Positions 1 to 12,200 of a stretch of DNA of 64,000 bases are shown here, piece after piece; within the stretch, counting starts at the first letter, position 1, and each line of letters starts with the position of its first letter. A program made the position numbers and the translations under genes. Where the stretch lies: assembly GCF_028453695.1 (NCBI RefSeq), contig NC_135777.1:12575714-12639713 (forward strand), read 5' to 3'. The notes under the pieces are model-generated. The model worked only from the letters and a program-made list of their open reading frames with translations. It was not told where the DNA came from and searched no databases. This DNA is from Augochlora pura. Taxonomy: Eukaryota; Arthropoda; Insecta; Hymenoptera; Halictidae.

Positions 1-268
1 TATTCATTCATTCGTCTTCCCTGTAATCGGAGACAGATACACTGTAACTGTATTCATTATATATGTCTCAATTAAATGGAAACGTATGGAAACAGCGCAA
101 TTGTAGATCACCGAAGGACAGTTCTGTGATCTTCATGTCCCCTAATTGCAGTCCTGCAACCCTATGCGGAAACGGTAGATTTTCGAATACTTAACGTACG
201 AAATACTCGACTGAGAATACTCTGGCTATCATCAGAGAATTTCTTAGTGAAGCGATTTTCATACAACG

Positions 269-2552
269 ATGGATGTGTTCGCACTGGACCGAACGAAATG
301 GAGACACATTTCGCCGAACAAGCATTTACATATTAGTTTGTCGATGATTTATTACATGGGAATGTGGCCAACTCACAGCAAACACCGATATTTATATCTC
401 GTGTACACGGTTTGCAGTTTCAGCTTTTTGTTGGGCATCTTCCTCACTACGGAAATCGCGTATATTATCGTGAAATGGAATAATATGGAAGAAGTTGTTG
501 CTGGCGCGACTCTTCTCATGACAAATACTAGTCATGCTTCTAAGGTTTGCACAAGATAATTACTGCAGTAGGTTAGATGTAGAAAATCGAATTTTGAAAT
601 GAGATTCGAGTGTTCCGAGTGAAACATCGGTTATCAGTATTCAACTTGTATACATCCCCCACTTCATAGTTTAGCCGAATTCTTAGAGTACGATAAGTCC
701 GCTTTGAGCCTCAACGGCGGCCTTTTATTTGTGCAGTACTATAGGTACTTATAAATAGAGTTCTCTCCCAAAGATATGTAAAATTATTGAATCTTGCCGA
801 TGATCGTCACTTTCTGGAAATTAATTTTAATTTTAAGCCCCTAGACTTACAGTTCTGAGACTCATATCAAAGATTTTTAATTAAAAATTATGTAGTCAAA
901 TGGAACAAAGCTTTATTCACTTCTTATAAATGTTATCGTTTTTAAATATTTGATACAGCGAAAGCAATCGTAAAGCAAGAGATTGAAATTAAATTCACAG
1001 ACGAAAAATTATCTTACCTTCGTGATCTGATGTTTTTAGGGAATAATAGAATATTTTCAAGTATTGTCTTGTTGAGCTTATTTTGAAATTAAGGATGCAT
1101 AAGTTCGTATGGTTTCTCGTTTCAAATCCAATTATGTTTAAAATAGAACACTTTCATCACCGTGCGATGGTGGTGTAATGGTTAGCATAGTTGCCTTCCA
1201 AGCAGTTGATCCGGGTTCGATTCCCGGCCATCGCACATTATAATTTTTGTCGTTTTTTTTACGTTGCCCAATCAATTTCCTGCATTCCAATTGCAATTAA
1301 ATTATTAGATTAATTTTTTCGACGCATGAATAGATAATTTTTATTCTTCGACGACATAAGCGTATTCAGCGCCTTATCGACATGACAAAAAGCAAATTGT
1401 TCAGTCGGGACAATGTAAAATACGAACGGATTGTAACGCATTATACTTGGCAAGGTATTTTTCATCACATTGCGTATCAATTCTTTGGGACGATGGCTGT
1501 AGTTTCATGGGGAGCTACACCAGTGATTGATCTACTCAGTAAAAGATCTAAGGAACTGCCTTTATTGGGCTGGTATCCCTACAATACAACAGCATCACCA
1601 GCTTTTGAGATTACGGCTTTTTACCAAGGAGTAGCAATCATTATTTGCTGCTTCAATAATATAGCCATTGATACTCTAATAACAGGCCTTATCACAATTG
1701 CCTGTTGTCAGTTAACTATCCTAAACCGTAATATTGCTTCACTGAACAACGAAGATAAACAATTCATTTCTATAGAAAGCGGTAAGAATATTACAAAGCC
1801 TGTTGAGCAAACTTGTGAAACACAGTATAACGATTTAAAGATTTGTGTTGAACATAGCAATATGATATTTGAGTAAGTATCTAAATAAATTACTATGTTA
1901 TATCACAGTACAATTATTTAACATTTGCAGCTTTTCAAAAGAGGTCCAGAATATTTTTGGCACCGCGATATTCTTTCAATTCCTGGTGAATTGTAATATT
2001 ATCTGTTTAGTAGCTTTCAACATAGCGCAGGTATATATTATAAATGTTATTACTCATTGCTTGAACTCTATAAGTGTATCTTGTATCCATTGCAGATGAA
2101 AGTTTATATTCCCCATGTTCTCTTCGGCATGTTGATGTACGTTTGCTGCATGACGTATCAGGTCTTCATATTTTGTTGGCACGGTAACGAGCTATACCTT
2201 CATGTACGTAATCAATGCGAATTGGCGCTTTTCTGAAGGAGATGCGATTCTATTAAAACACTGCTTTCGCAGAGCTTAGATATCAGTCTCGCCGCGTACA
2301 CGAACAAATGGTGGCAAAAAACTGAGAACTTCAAGCAGGCTATACAAATCATAATGACCAGATCTCAACGACCACTCATTCTGTGTGTTGGAAACATCAT
2401 GGATTTGTCCTTACAAAATTTTGTTCGCGTAAGTATCCTAGGGAACGTGTTAACGTGTTGCATGCATTTCTAAATGTAATGATATGACTTTACAGATTCT
2501 GCGCATGTCCTACTCCATTTTTACAGTTTTACAAACATCGACAAACACTTGA
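269..2552 (+). CDS. Insect odorant receptor (7tm_6 family), complete, 6 exons
   Basis: Six exons join in phase: 269-544, 1334-1872, 1931-2030, 2096-2203, 2273-2428 and 2496-2552, giving 411 codons plus stop, a normal length for the family. All introns are GT-AG. The product is a seven-helix membrane protein of the insect 7tm_6 family, which works as a ligand-gated channel with Orco in olfactory neuron dendrites. Visible family traits are the GWYPYN-type loop with TTASPAFEI near residue 150-165, the WWQKTENFKQAI stretch, and the last two exons that give PLILCVGNIMDLSLQNF followed by the typical C-terminal SYSIFTVLQTS. The exon 2 start at 1334 was chosen because IIFILRRHKRIQRLID restores the conserved segment after the second helix and keeps phase 0. 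A tRNA gene lies in intron 1. The subfamily and ligand cannot be told. Confidence 0.9.
1164..1235 (+). tRNA. tRNA-Gly (anticodon TCC)
   Basis: A 72-nt cloverleaf. The acceptor stem GCGATGG (1164-1170) pairs fully with CCATCGC (1228-1234), followed by discriminator A. The D loop has the GGTTAGC pattern, the anticodon loop is CTTCCAA (anticodon TCC, decoding GGA), and the T arm holds the B-box GGTTCGATTCC between CCGGG and CCCGG stem strands. No intron is present and CCA is not encoded, as expected for a eukaryote. A T-run (about 1253-1260) follows and could terminate Pol III. It sits in intron 1 of the odorant receptor, on the same strand. Confidence 0.96.
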
Positions 2553-2784
2553 TTCTGTTGTTTACAATAAAAACCTTCTTGTAGAAAGTTATTAAAAGGG
2601 CATATATTTTTATAAAGATTAATAACATGACATTCTTTTAAACATTTTGTATATAAAATATACCGATATACTCCCTATGTGTATAAAAAATATAAAATCT
2701 AAACATTTCTTTCATAGTACATCTTCTCGTCAAATTGAATCGCTTTTATTGCACAATCCGTATTTCTTGATTCGATTTTTTTTA

Positions 2785-5116
2785 TTAAAGGGCCTCCAAC
2801 ATTACTGCAATTCCTTGACCTCCGCCAATGCATGCGGAGCCAATTCCTAATTTTCCAGTTTTTCTTCTTCTATAAACACAATATAAAGTTTTACAATCGA
2901 TATCATAAAATGTATTTATAATTACGAAATGTATTGTTGCATATAAATGTACCTGAGCTCGTGCACCAAATGTGCAGTAATTCTACTGCCAGATGCAGCC
3001 AACGGATGTCCCAGAGCAATAGCACCACCGTCCACATTTAATTTGTTAATGTCTAAATTTAGATCTTTAGCACAGGCTAGTGTTTGAGCTCCAAACGCTT
3101 CGTTGATCTATTAATAAATAGTAAATTAATTACCGTTTTATTGTAAGCAGATTAATGATCATGTGAAACACATTTTATAATTATTACTTCAACAAGTTCC
3201 ATATCATCCAGGTTTTTGTTAGTGATCTTAAGAAGCTGTTTGATAGCTGGCGCAGGCCCAATTCCCATAATGCTAGGATCTACACCTACAACCGTATATC
3301 CTACTAAACGTGCCAATGGCTTAAGTCCTTCTGTTTTGACAGCTTCTTCACTAGCTAGGATGAGAGCTCCTGCACCATCGCAAATACCCTATAAGAAGCA
3401 TATAATGAGTGTCTAAAATAATAGTAAAATAATAGTAAATGTAGAACTGCAAATTGTCCCTAGTTGAACTGACTCAGAGTCCATTTGGTCCCATCTTTAC
3501 AAACAGTCGGGCATTTTAGATAATTCCCTCCCTACTCTATTTTAGCTTCCTTACATATTTCAATTACAGAGCAATAAAATGAAGCATATTTATCATATAG
3601 GGCCAATAGGCCTCCGAGTCTGACTACCTGCGTAATATTTAACATACTGATGCTGTGCCGGCTGTAACCAGACCATTCTTCTGGAAAATAGTAGGCAACT
3701 TAGCTAGACTTTCAAGAGTCGTTTGAGGACGTGGATGCTCATCCGTGTTAACAATGACATCCTGCTTCTTAACTTTGACTGTTACTGGTGCCATTTCCTC
3801 CTTGAAACGACCGGCATCATTAGCTAAAATATTAAGAATTTGTTATTAATGTTATTTATAACATTAGTAGATAACTAAAATCAATAGATAACATAATAAA
3901 TATATAGATATTAACCAGTTTTCCATGTTTGTTGACTTCTCAGTGCAAATTGATCTACTTCTTCTCTTTTTAAACCATATTGGGCTCCAAGCTTCTCTGC
4001 AGTCATCCCCATGGGTAAATTACAATAGGTATCTAGTAACCCAAGCCACAGGGAATCTTCAAATTCATACTTCTGTCCTAACATTGTACCAAAGCGAACA
4101 TTCCTCACAACAAAAGGTGCTTGGCTCATGTTATCTGCCCCTCCAGTTAGGACCACTCTAGACTCTCCTGTTAAAATACTCTGAAAATCATTAATATTTA
4201 TAAACATACTTCATCATTTCTCTAATGACATAGTCAGAAAAAATATATACCTGTGCTCCACACACTATTGACTGAAATCCAGAACCACATAATCTGTTAA
4301 TTGCAAAGGCTGGTTTTTCTAGAGGAATTCCAGACTTCAAAGCTGCGTGTCTTGCTAGAAAACCTCCATCACTAGATGATGACTTTAAAATAAAAATAAT
4401 TATGCACAAAGTGCAACAAACTTGTAATTCTTTATTTCAAATTTATATATATAAAAATTATGTACATACACTTAATACATGACCAAACACAACACTGTCA
4501 ACTTTCTCTGGTTTCAATCCTGCAGACTGTAAAGCAGATGTTGCAGCAACAACTGATAATTCTGTTGCATTCTTATTTGTAAAAACACCACCCATTGTAC
4601 CAAATGGGGTGCGTTTTGCAGCTACAATAAAAATTCCTATAAAAGAAAACATAAAAATATCATTGTTATAGGTGCTACATATCATATGTAACATGTACAT
4701 TTTCAAATGTTTTATGATTAATAATTACAGCTTTTTCTACGTTATATTTATCAATATTAAAAAAATAAAAGCGTTGTCTTAAGAGAAAGAAAAGGATCCT
4801 TGAAATTACAAAAACACTAAATTTGGTAATGTGTAATAGGTTATAATTATAGTTGTCAACAAAGCGTTTATGTTATAGTTGTGTGTAATAAATCTATGAT
4901 CCGAATTTACTAATTTGAAAAAATGTACTTTATGACGATTGAAACCAAATAATGTCTCAAACCAAATGTGTGTCTCACTTGTTTCGTTCTTTTGTTTTTG
5001 ATTACTACCTACTTCAGTTTCAGAAAAAAATCTGATGTACTTCAAAATCGATGTAGGTATGCCAAATAAAAAGACAATCAAATAGAGTTATACATACCTT
5101 TTGTTACAACAGACAT
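2785..5116 (-). CDS. ACAA2: 3-ketoacyl-CoA thiolase, mitochondrial (ACAA2-type), complete
   Basis: Eight exons read from 5116 downward: 5116-5098, 4636-4470, 4382-4251, 4180-3916, 3823-3648, 3388-3188, 3107-2953 and 2869-2785. They total 1200 nt, or 399 aa, against about 397 in the human enzyme. It cleaves 3-ketoacyl-CoA with CoA in the last step of fatty-acid beta-oxidation in the mitochondrial matrix. The N-terminus MSVVTKGIFIVAAKRTPFG serves as an uncleaved-type targeting end, as in ACAA2. The acyl-accepting Cys is in NRLCGSGFQS, the catalytic His in GGAIALGHPLAASG, and the second Cys in GSACIGGGQG. The thiolase NEAFGAQ motif is present. Exon 1 is only 19 nt, so the start is easy to miss. 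Alternative acetyl-CoA acetyltransferase naming is possible, but spacing and motifs favour ACAA2. Confidence 0.95.
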
Positions 5117-6268
5117 CGTGTTAACAATATATATCTGCGACACTAAAACAAACGAAGTACAAAGTCCACTTGGCTATTTTTTAGAGTAAGAAGTCTTGTG
5201 GACGTGTCGTCCAGTCTCGACTGTATTTAAAACTGCATTTCTATATAAATGTGTACATACATATATGTATACATATGTGTAATTATCTGATAAAGGGGCA
5301 GTTGTAACTGTTTACACCGGCAGATCATGAGTTTCATATTTCACAGCGATACATATATGTATATACTTAACTCATGTTACGTACATTATAACTGAATCCA
5401 AATAGATATAATTCCAAATTTTTCCAAATCTGTATATTCGATCAAGGTCAACGATGAAAAACACAAATACGTTCTTGGATAAAGTCCTTTATTTTTTTCT
5501 CTTCAGATAAGACAGTCTATTTTCGGGTAACGTGTATAATACTTCTTCTATTTTGGAAATATTGGAAATTAAACAATACAAAAAATAAAATCATAGCTGA
5601 AAAATTACTTATTATCTACATAATTCTATGTTCATAACGTTATTATATATAAATGTACTATATAATCGTACATAGATGTCTTCCACATATTCTTGAATTA
5701 CTAGGGTTTTATCACAGGTTGATCGCTCAGTATTCATTATTGTTGAGCTACTTGAGCATCCAATGTCTTTTTCTTTAAAGTCTTCTTCATCATGAAATTC
5801 GCTCAACATTCATAACAAAACATACTTGACTTTTTAAGAACTAAATAAAATTTTTATAATTAAACGACGAATCAAGAAATCATATCTTGTTAACGAAACT
5901 ATTTCATAAACTAATAAAAGACCGGCACGTTTGGCACAAGTTAATTTATTTCATCAATGTTTTCACCTATTGTCACGTAAATCTTAGGATTAAAACGCAT
6001 TTGAATCAATAAAAAATTCGATCGTTTTCCATTCGCAAATTCTTAAATAGTTTGTACGACCATTAATTACTTAAGTACACCCGCAATAGCGGATGAAATC
6101 GAAGAAAGTGTAATATTTATTAATCATATTTGAACTAAATCAAATATTTTACGTATACAAGAGATACAATACCTTTTATTACAAGAAATCTTACAAGGAA
6201 TCTTTACTCTTTGTCGAATGGGTCAATGACACCAACTTTGTTTTACTGATTTTGGATCCAGTTGGAAA
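5117..6268. other. Intergenic, ACAA2 upstream region and RanBP2 3' flank
   Basis: About 1.15 kb of AT-rich DNA between the ACAA2 start and the RanBP2 stop, both on the minus strand. It must hold the ACAA2 promoter and the RanBP2 3' UTR. Short ATATGTATAC-type runs lie near 5260-5360. A 65-codon minus-strand open frame (5612-5809) has an acidic, fairly protein-like start but no recognisable family and no good splice sites, so it is not called. Confidence 0.5.
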
Positions 6269-9200
6269 TTATTTATATAATAAACTTAAATAGTATTGAA
6301 AAGATTTGTACATTTCTGTAGAGTCCCGAGTCAATGGGAACACTGCTTTTACAACGTATCTTTCGAGTGGGTCTGGGGTCCAAATGCATTCTTTACCATG
6401 TACCTTAAGCAAACGGAAAAATTATCAGTATCGTTATAAGTAGACTAGGTATTTGAATATAAAAATTGTACCACAAGTTTTATCCAGCAATGTTATATTT
6501 TTGTCCAATAAAAATATAACATTCTTACCTCCATCAGCATTTTTGCAGTAAGAGTTGTATTACTGATAATTTCATCAGTCTCGTCGGATCTTAATATTAT
6601 TCTTCCAGTCATATCATTACGATTGTAAGAAAGAAATATATTTCCTGCACCCAGCTCCTCCCAGTCAGCATTACTTAAATGCTTAAAGAAGGTAGCTTTC
6701 TGCATGAAAATTACTACGTTCTGCTCTTGAGCCTCTTCGTCGTCTTCCTCCTCTTCTACTTCTTCTATGTCATCCAATTCTTCATTTTCTTTGTCATCTG
6801 GTTCCTCGATCAATGGACCATCTTCTTCTGCTGCTTTTTCACCTACATTTATACGAACAACGTTGAAATTACATGTGCAAATATACTGAATCGATTGAAT
6901 GAAATGAAAGTAAATGACTCAAGCAAAAATTGATAAAAGCTTACTTGTTATTTTTGTGTTATTCTTATGCCTTACGAGATATACGTAGATATATTTTAAT
7001 ACGTATGGTATAGCATCCACAACACGTCGATATATTAATTAGTAAGAAAAAAAATTGTGTGAATGTTATTTTATTAAATCAAATTTTATTTGAGCGTTCT
7101 GCATAAAAAATACGTACTTATACAACTTGATTCCTATAACCGAATTTAATATTACAATGGTAATTGACTCGGTAAAAAATGTTACTTATAATATTGTATA
7201 TTGTCTTATTACATGCCTACGCTTCTTTTCTAATAGAAAAAGAAGAGTAACGTGATATTAAGAAAAAGATTTAGTAAAACAATTTTGTACATTTCCACAT
7301 TATGAATAAATATCACGATCATATACTATAATCAATTTAAAAATTGATGACGTCGATCAAAAACACTCTTTAACATAAAACCTGGTATTTTTCGTAAAAT
7401 AAAAGAGAAATAACTTATCATTTTCTGTAACTAATATACGTAAATTAAACGATCGAGCATTAAAATGCTCTTAAACAATAGTACATCTTATATGTGAAAA
7501 TAAAGCTATATTTATTATTAATCAACGATTGACGAAAATATGCTTTTGAAAACACGTAACATAACGTCGGATGCATCATGCAGCCAAAAGCAATAATACC
7601 ATGAACCGAGAAAAGCTTTATGAACAACAGGTTTTGCGTCTTTATTCCTTACGGATTTCAGTTAGCGTTTGTTGGATTTTGTCGACTGTATCCTTGAACT
7701 TTGTAGCCAGTTCGCTATTTTTAAATTTAACTGCTAATTGTTCTGCACATGGTGGATCCTCTGCGTAATTCATTCCCCCCCACACCCAGGCGCGGTCTGA
7801 TGTTTTCAGTGTGCTGAAGTTGATATCCGGTGTGAGTAAGAGATTGCATACTACTTTATGAACTTGTTCTCTACGTAATAATAATCTATAAGTCCCATGT
7901 GCTGCGTGGTGCAAGATTTTCATTTCTCCAACACCTCTTTCTTTCCATTCACGTGTCGTATTATCATATCGGTATAATTTCGCTCTTTCACAAAACACTG
8001 TAACATTATTCAACAAGGTAAATAAAATATTCTACGTGTTCTAAATGCATAAAGATATACAATGCACTTGTCAGAAGTTGCTGTACCTTTTTCCTCATCT
8101 TCTTCTCCGGTGCGCACCTCGATAACATCGGGTAACGGCACAATAGGCTCAAAGTGAGGATCGTGTTCTTGTTCATTGTCATTTTCATCACCTTCTTCTT
8201 CCTCATTTTCGGGTTTCCTCAGGTCCTTTGTCTCTTTCGCTTTATCGGATTTGTTTGTAGATTTGGAACCAAACACAGTTGCTCCAGCACCAGCGAAAGA
8301 GAAATTTGGATCTGCAAATGTGAATGCGCGTAAGTAATTTTTGTTAAACTTAATTTTTAAAACTACACAAAATATCTTACATATTTTTTAAAGTATTCTA
8401 AAAGTGTCTAATCTAATTTGTCTGCTTAAAATACCTTTCTTAAATGCTTGTTCAGAAGCATACGCCGTTACATCTGAAAAGGACGCCTTAGGCGGCGTAA
8501 AGAAGCTAACACCGCCGCCTTCATGAGGATCGTTCTCCGATGGTGTGATTTTCGTGTTGAAAACGTTGGTGGTAGCAGAATTGGTGACCTCTAACGGTGA
8601 CTCGGTAGAGCCGAAATTCAAGTTAAATGAGAACGGAGTAGACGTGCCACCGAATACAGAGTTAACTGGTTTAGATGTAGTATTGGTAGTCATCTCTGGT
8701 CCAGTTTTGGTCGTAGATATGAACATTGGCATAGCTCCAAATACAGGGGTTGCAGAGGCATTAGTAGGTTTCGCCTGAGAGGTGAAACTGTTTGAAAATA
8801 TTGATTCTGTCCCATCTGAGTTAACGTTAAAGGTGCTAGGCTTGATGAGTCCAGACTCTTTTTTCGATGACCCACCAAACATGTTTTTCCCTGTGCTCGC
8901 GCCAAAGATACTATCTGTTTTAGGTGTACCAAAAATGGTCCCACCTGTAGTGAATGGAGACGAAGCTTCAGATATAACCTGAGAGCTGGCTGGACTGCAA
9001 ATATTCAAGTTATCAATTCCAGGAACATATTGTTTATCGCTTTCAGATTTCTGCGTTTCACTAGTTTGATTGTGTGGCATTCCAAACGAAAAACTAGACT
9101 TCTTGTCGCTGGATACAGTAGAGTTTCCACTACCAAATGGCTGTGAATTCATTGAGAACAGTGGTGTATTTGTACCACACAGTCCAGTCATGAAGACAGA

Positions 9201-12200
9201 CGACGTTTGAGAAGTTGAGATATTGGAATTAGAAGTTGAAGTTAATGTGATTGAAGAACTCTCACCCTTAGTAATCGTCTTCAATGATTCTTTCCCAGGA
9301 ACTGCAACTTCGAACAAAGACACCGGGGATTCCCTACAACCCCTGCATCCAGGACAATCGGGATTACGCTTATATGCATAGAAATTCTCCGGAAGCTGTA
9401 ATTTCAACGCAGCTTCTCTTTCTTCATCCGTTACTTTCGCCACATAGACAATCTCTACCTCCTGGCCTTCTTTAGGGTCTGTAGTAACCTCAAGTTTTTG
9501 CTCGATTTTTGGAACATCTTTCCCAGCCAATGCGTCCTCAACTGTATTTTTGAAATTCTTTGCGATTTCCGGAGTTTTAAAGCGACAAGCAAACAGCGTG
9601 TGTTCGATTTCTCCTTCGCTGTAGTCAGCGGCAATCCACATCCAACTCTTCTCGTCCTTCGGCTTGAACTCCAGATTGGGCAACACAAAGTGGTTCAAAC
9701 AGAGCTTCAGGATCTGTTCTCTTCTCATGACGAGCCTCAGTTTACCAGTCTCCTTGTGCCGCAGCAATTTGATATCTCCTAAACCTCGTTCTTTCCACTC
9801 GTTGTCTGCCTTGTCGTGCCTGAACAACTTCGCCCTATGACAATAGAGGACGTCTTCATCTTCCTCGCCAGTTTTCAATTCAATCTTATCCGGCATCGGG
9901 ATGATCGGCGAGAAGTGGATGTCATCGCTTTCGACTACCTCTTCTTCGCTATTGTCGCCGTCTGTGACAGCCTTAGACGGAGACTTTGCTACAAAGTTAA
10001 AGCCAAAGGACTTCCCGGGTGAACCGAATGTGAACGGTGTGTCATTGTTCGAGGGTGCACTGCTTGCCTGAGTCATCCCGAATACAAACTTCGCACCGGA
10101 CGTGTCGACTTTAGCTTCTGACTCCGAAGACTTTGCATCTGGATCGTTAGAAGTGGGTAACCGGAAACTGAAACCGCTCGTGTCTTTCTTGGTGTCCTGT
10201 GGGATGCCAAAGGTGAACGTAGGTGTCACGCTAGTGATGGAGGAGCTTATTATGAAACCATCTGTTTTTGACATTGGTGGAATCGATAGATCCTTTGGCG
10301 TGTCGCAAACAACACAATCATATGATGTGAGATTCATGATGCCGCAGATCTTGCACTTCCATGATTCTGTAAGCGGCTTGAACATCTCCGACAATCCTGT
10401 TTGATTGGAACTAACTACACCTGGGTTGGTTTGCTTGATAAGAGCGGAGGGATTAGCAGACTTGCAAGCGATGCACTCGACGCTGGATGAGTCGTTCCTC
10501 GTATAACAGTCTTTACACTCCCATGAACCAATCGGTGGCTTGAACATCTCTGAAAGGGGTACCTGGTTTGCATTAGTTGTAACTGGTACAACTTGATTAG
10601 TGGTTACTGAAGGACGGGGTGCTTCGCAAGCTAAACACGCGCTATTAAATGCTTCGTTCCTCGAATAGCAATCTTGGCACTCCCAGGATCCTGTAGGTGG
10701 CTTGAACATTTCAGACAATGGGGTCTGATTTTTATTAGCCGTTTTTTCAGTGGACACCTGCTTCGAAAAAGCAGAGACGCTATCTTTCACCATCTTCTGT
10801 TGATTCTTTACAACCATGCTGTGGAATAGGGAAGCTTGTGCAGGCATCTTAAACGTGGCTGCAAATGTAGCTGCTTTGTTTTCAGATCCATGATGAATGG
10901 TCCAATTGACAATGGCATTGTTGGTGAAGTTTAACATAAACGGCGTCTTCGCTTGAACGTTGTAATTATAACAGACCTTTGAGCTGTTCTCATCAGTCAT
11001 GAGTAATCGGATCTTACCGGTCTTTGTGCTCCATAAGATCTTCAGCAGCCCTGTGCCTCTTTGATCCCATTGTTTACTCTCATTATTGTAATACTGAAGA
11101 CTAACTTTAGCCTCGAATAAAACTTCTTCCTGGTCTATCTTTGCATCTGAACTTTTTACTCCTACCAACTTGACCATAGCTGCTGCTGGAGTATGAGGCC
11201 TTCTAAGAGTTAACTGAGATGAGTTCGTTGGAGTCTCAGTTGCAATGATTGATGTAGTTGTGGTTTCTGATTTAGAAGGTGTTACAGCCTTCGCAAAAGA
11301 GAAATTAGATGGTTGCGTTGCTGCTGTAGTCTCTGTAGTTGTTCCTGTTTTACTGAAGATGAATCCTGCGAAAGGACTAGTCTCAGACTTGCTAGATGTT
11401 TTCACTGGTTCCACAGGAGTGGTTACTTTCTGAATGATCGGTGTTGACATGAATGAAAAACCACCCACAACTGTTGTCGTTGAAGTGACTTCTGATACTG
11501 TAGTAGCTGGTTGCATCTGACTAATCTGCATTGCTACTTTTGGTTCTACAATCTCTTTTTTCTCGACGTTATTCGGCACAGTATCTGCTTTAACAGTTTT
11601 CTTTTCAACAGATTTGTCAAAGACCTGAGAGAGACTTGCTTTAGCCTTTTCAAAGTGTTCTTTGAAAGATAGACCTTCGTCCACAGTTTTGAATCTAATG
11701 CAGAATGTCTCTACTTTGAGTTTACCATCCGCAAAGTCATGTGCCACCCAGAACCATGCCTTCTCATTGTTATCTTTCGCTGTCAGTTCCATATCAGGTG
11801 ATAGATAGTGATTAGCGCAGACCTTCAACACTTGTTCTCTACGCATAAGTAGTCGAACTTTTCCTTCATCGTTTCTGAGCAACTTAACGTTACCAATACC
11901 ACGTTCCTTCCATTCATTATCAACGAATCGGAAGAGCTTCGCTCTGGCACAGAACAAGACATCCTGACCCTCTTCTCCAGTGGTGACTTTGACCTCCGCC
12001 GGTAGTGGTATGACAGGAACGAAATCCGGTATCGGGTCGTGCTCATGCTCTGGCTCTTGGTCAAAAATGTTCGGTGAACCGGTCGAGCAGATGTTAGCAT
12101 TTTCGGTGATCTTTGGTGTCGTAGGCATGGTAATATTGGCCGGTGTGGTTGTGAGAGTCGTCGATAGCGGTGGTAAGTTTACAGTGGTCAACACAGTTGC

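Noticed and set aside
961..1085. Possible extra receptor exon (frame AIVKQEIEIKF)
   Set aside because: It does not fit phase 0 on both sides, and the exon beginning at 1334 already supplies the expected segment of the receptor.
5612..5809. 65-codon minus-strand frame, acidic at its start
   Set aside because: No family recognised, no convincing acceptor or donor, and it lies in the expected RanBP2 3' flank and ACAA2 upstream DNA.
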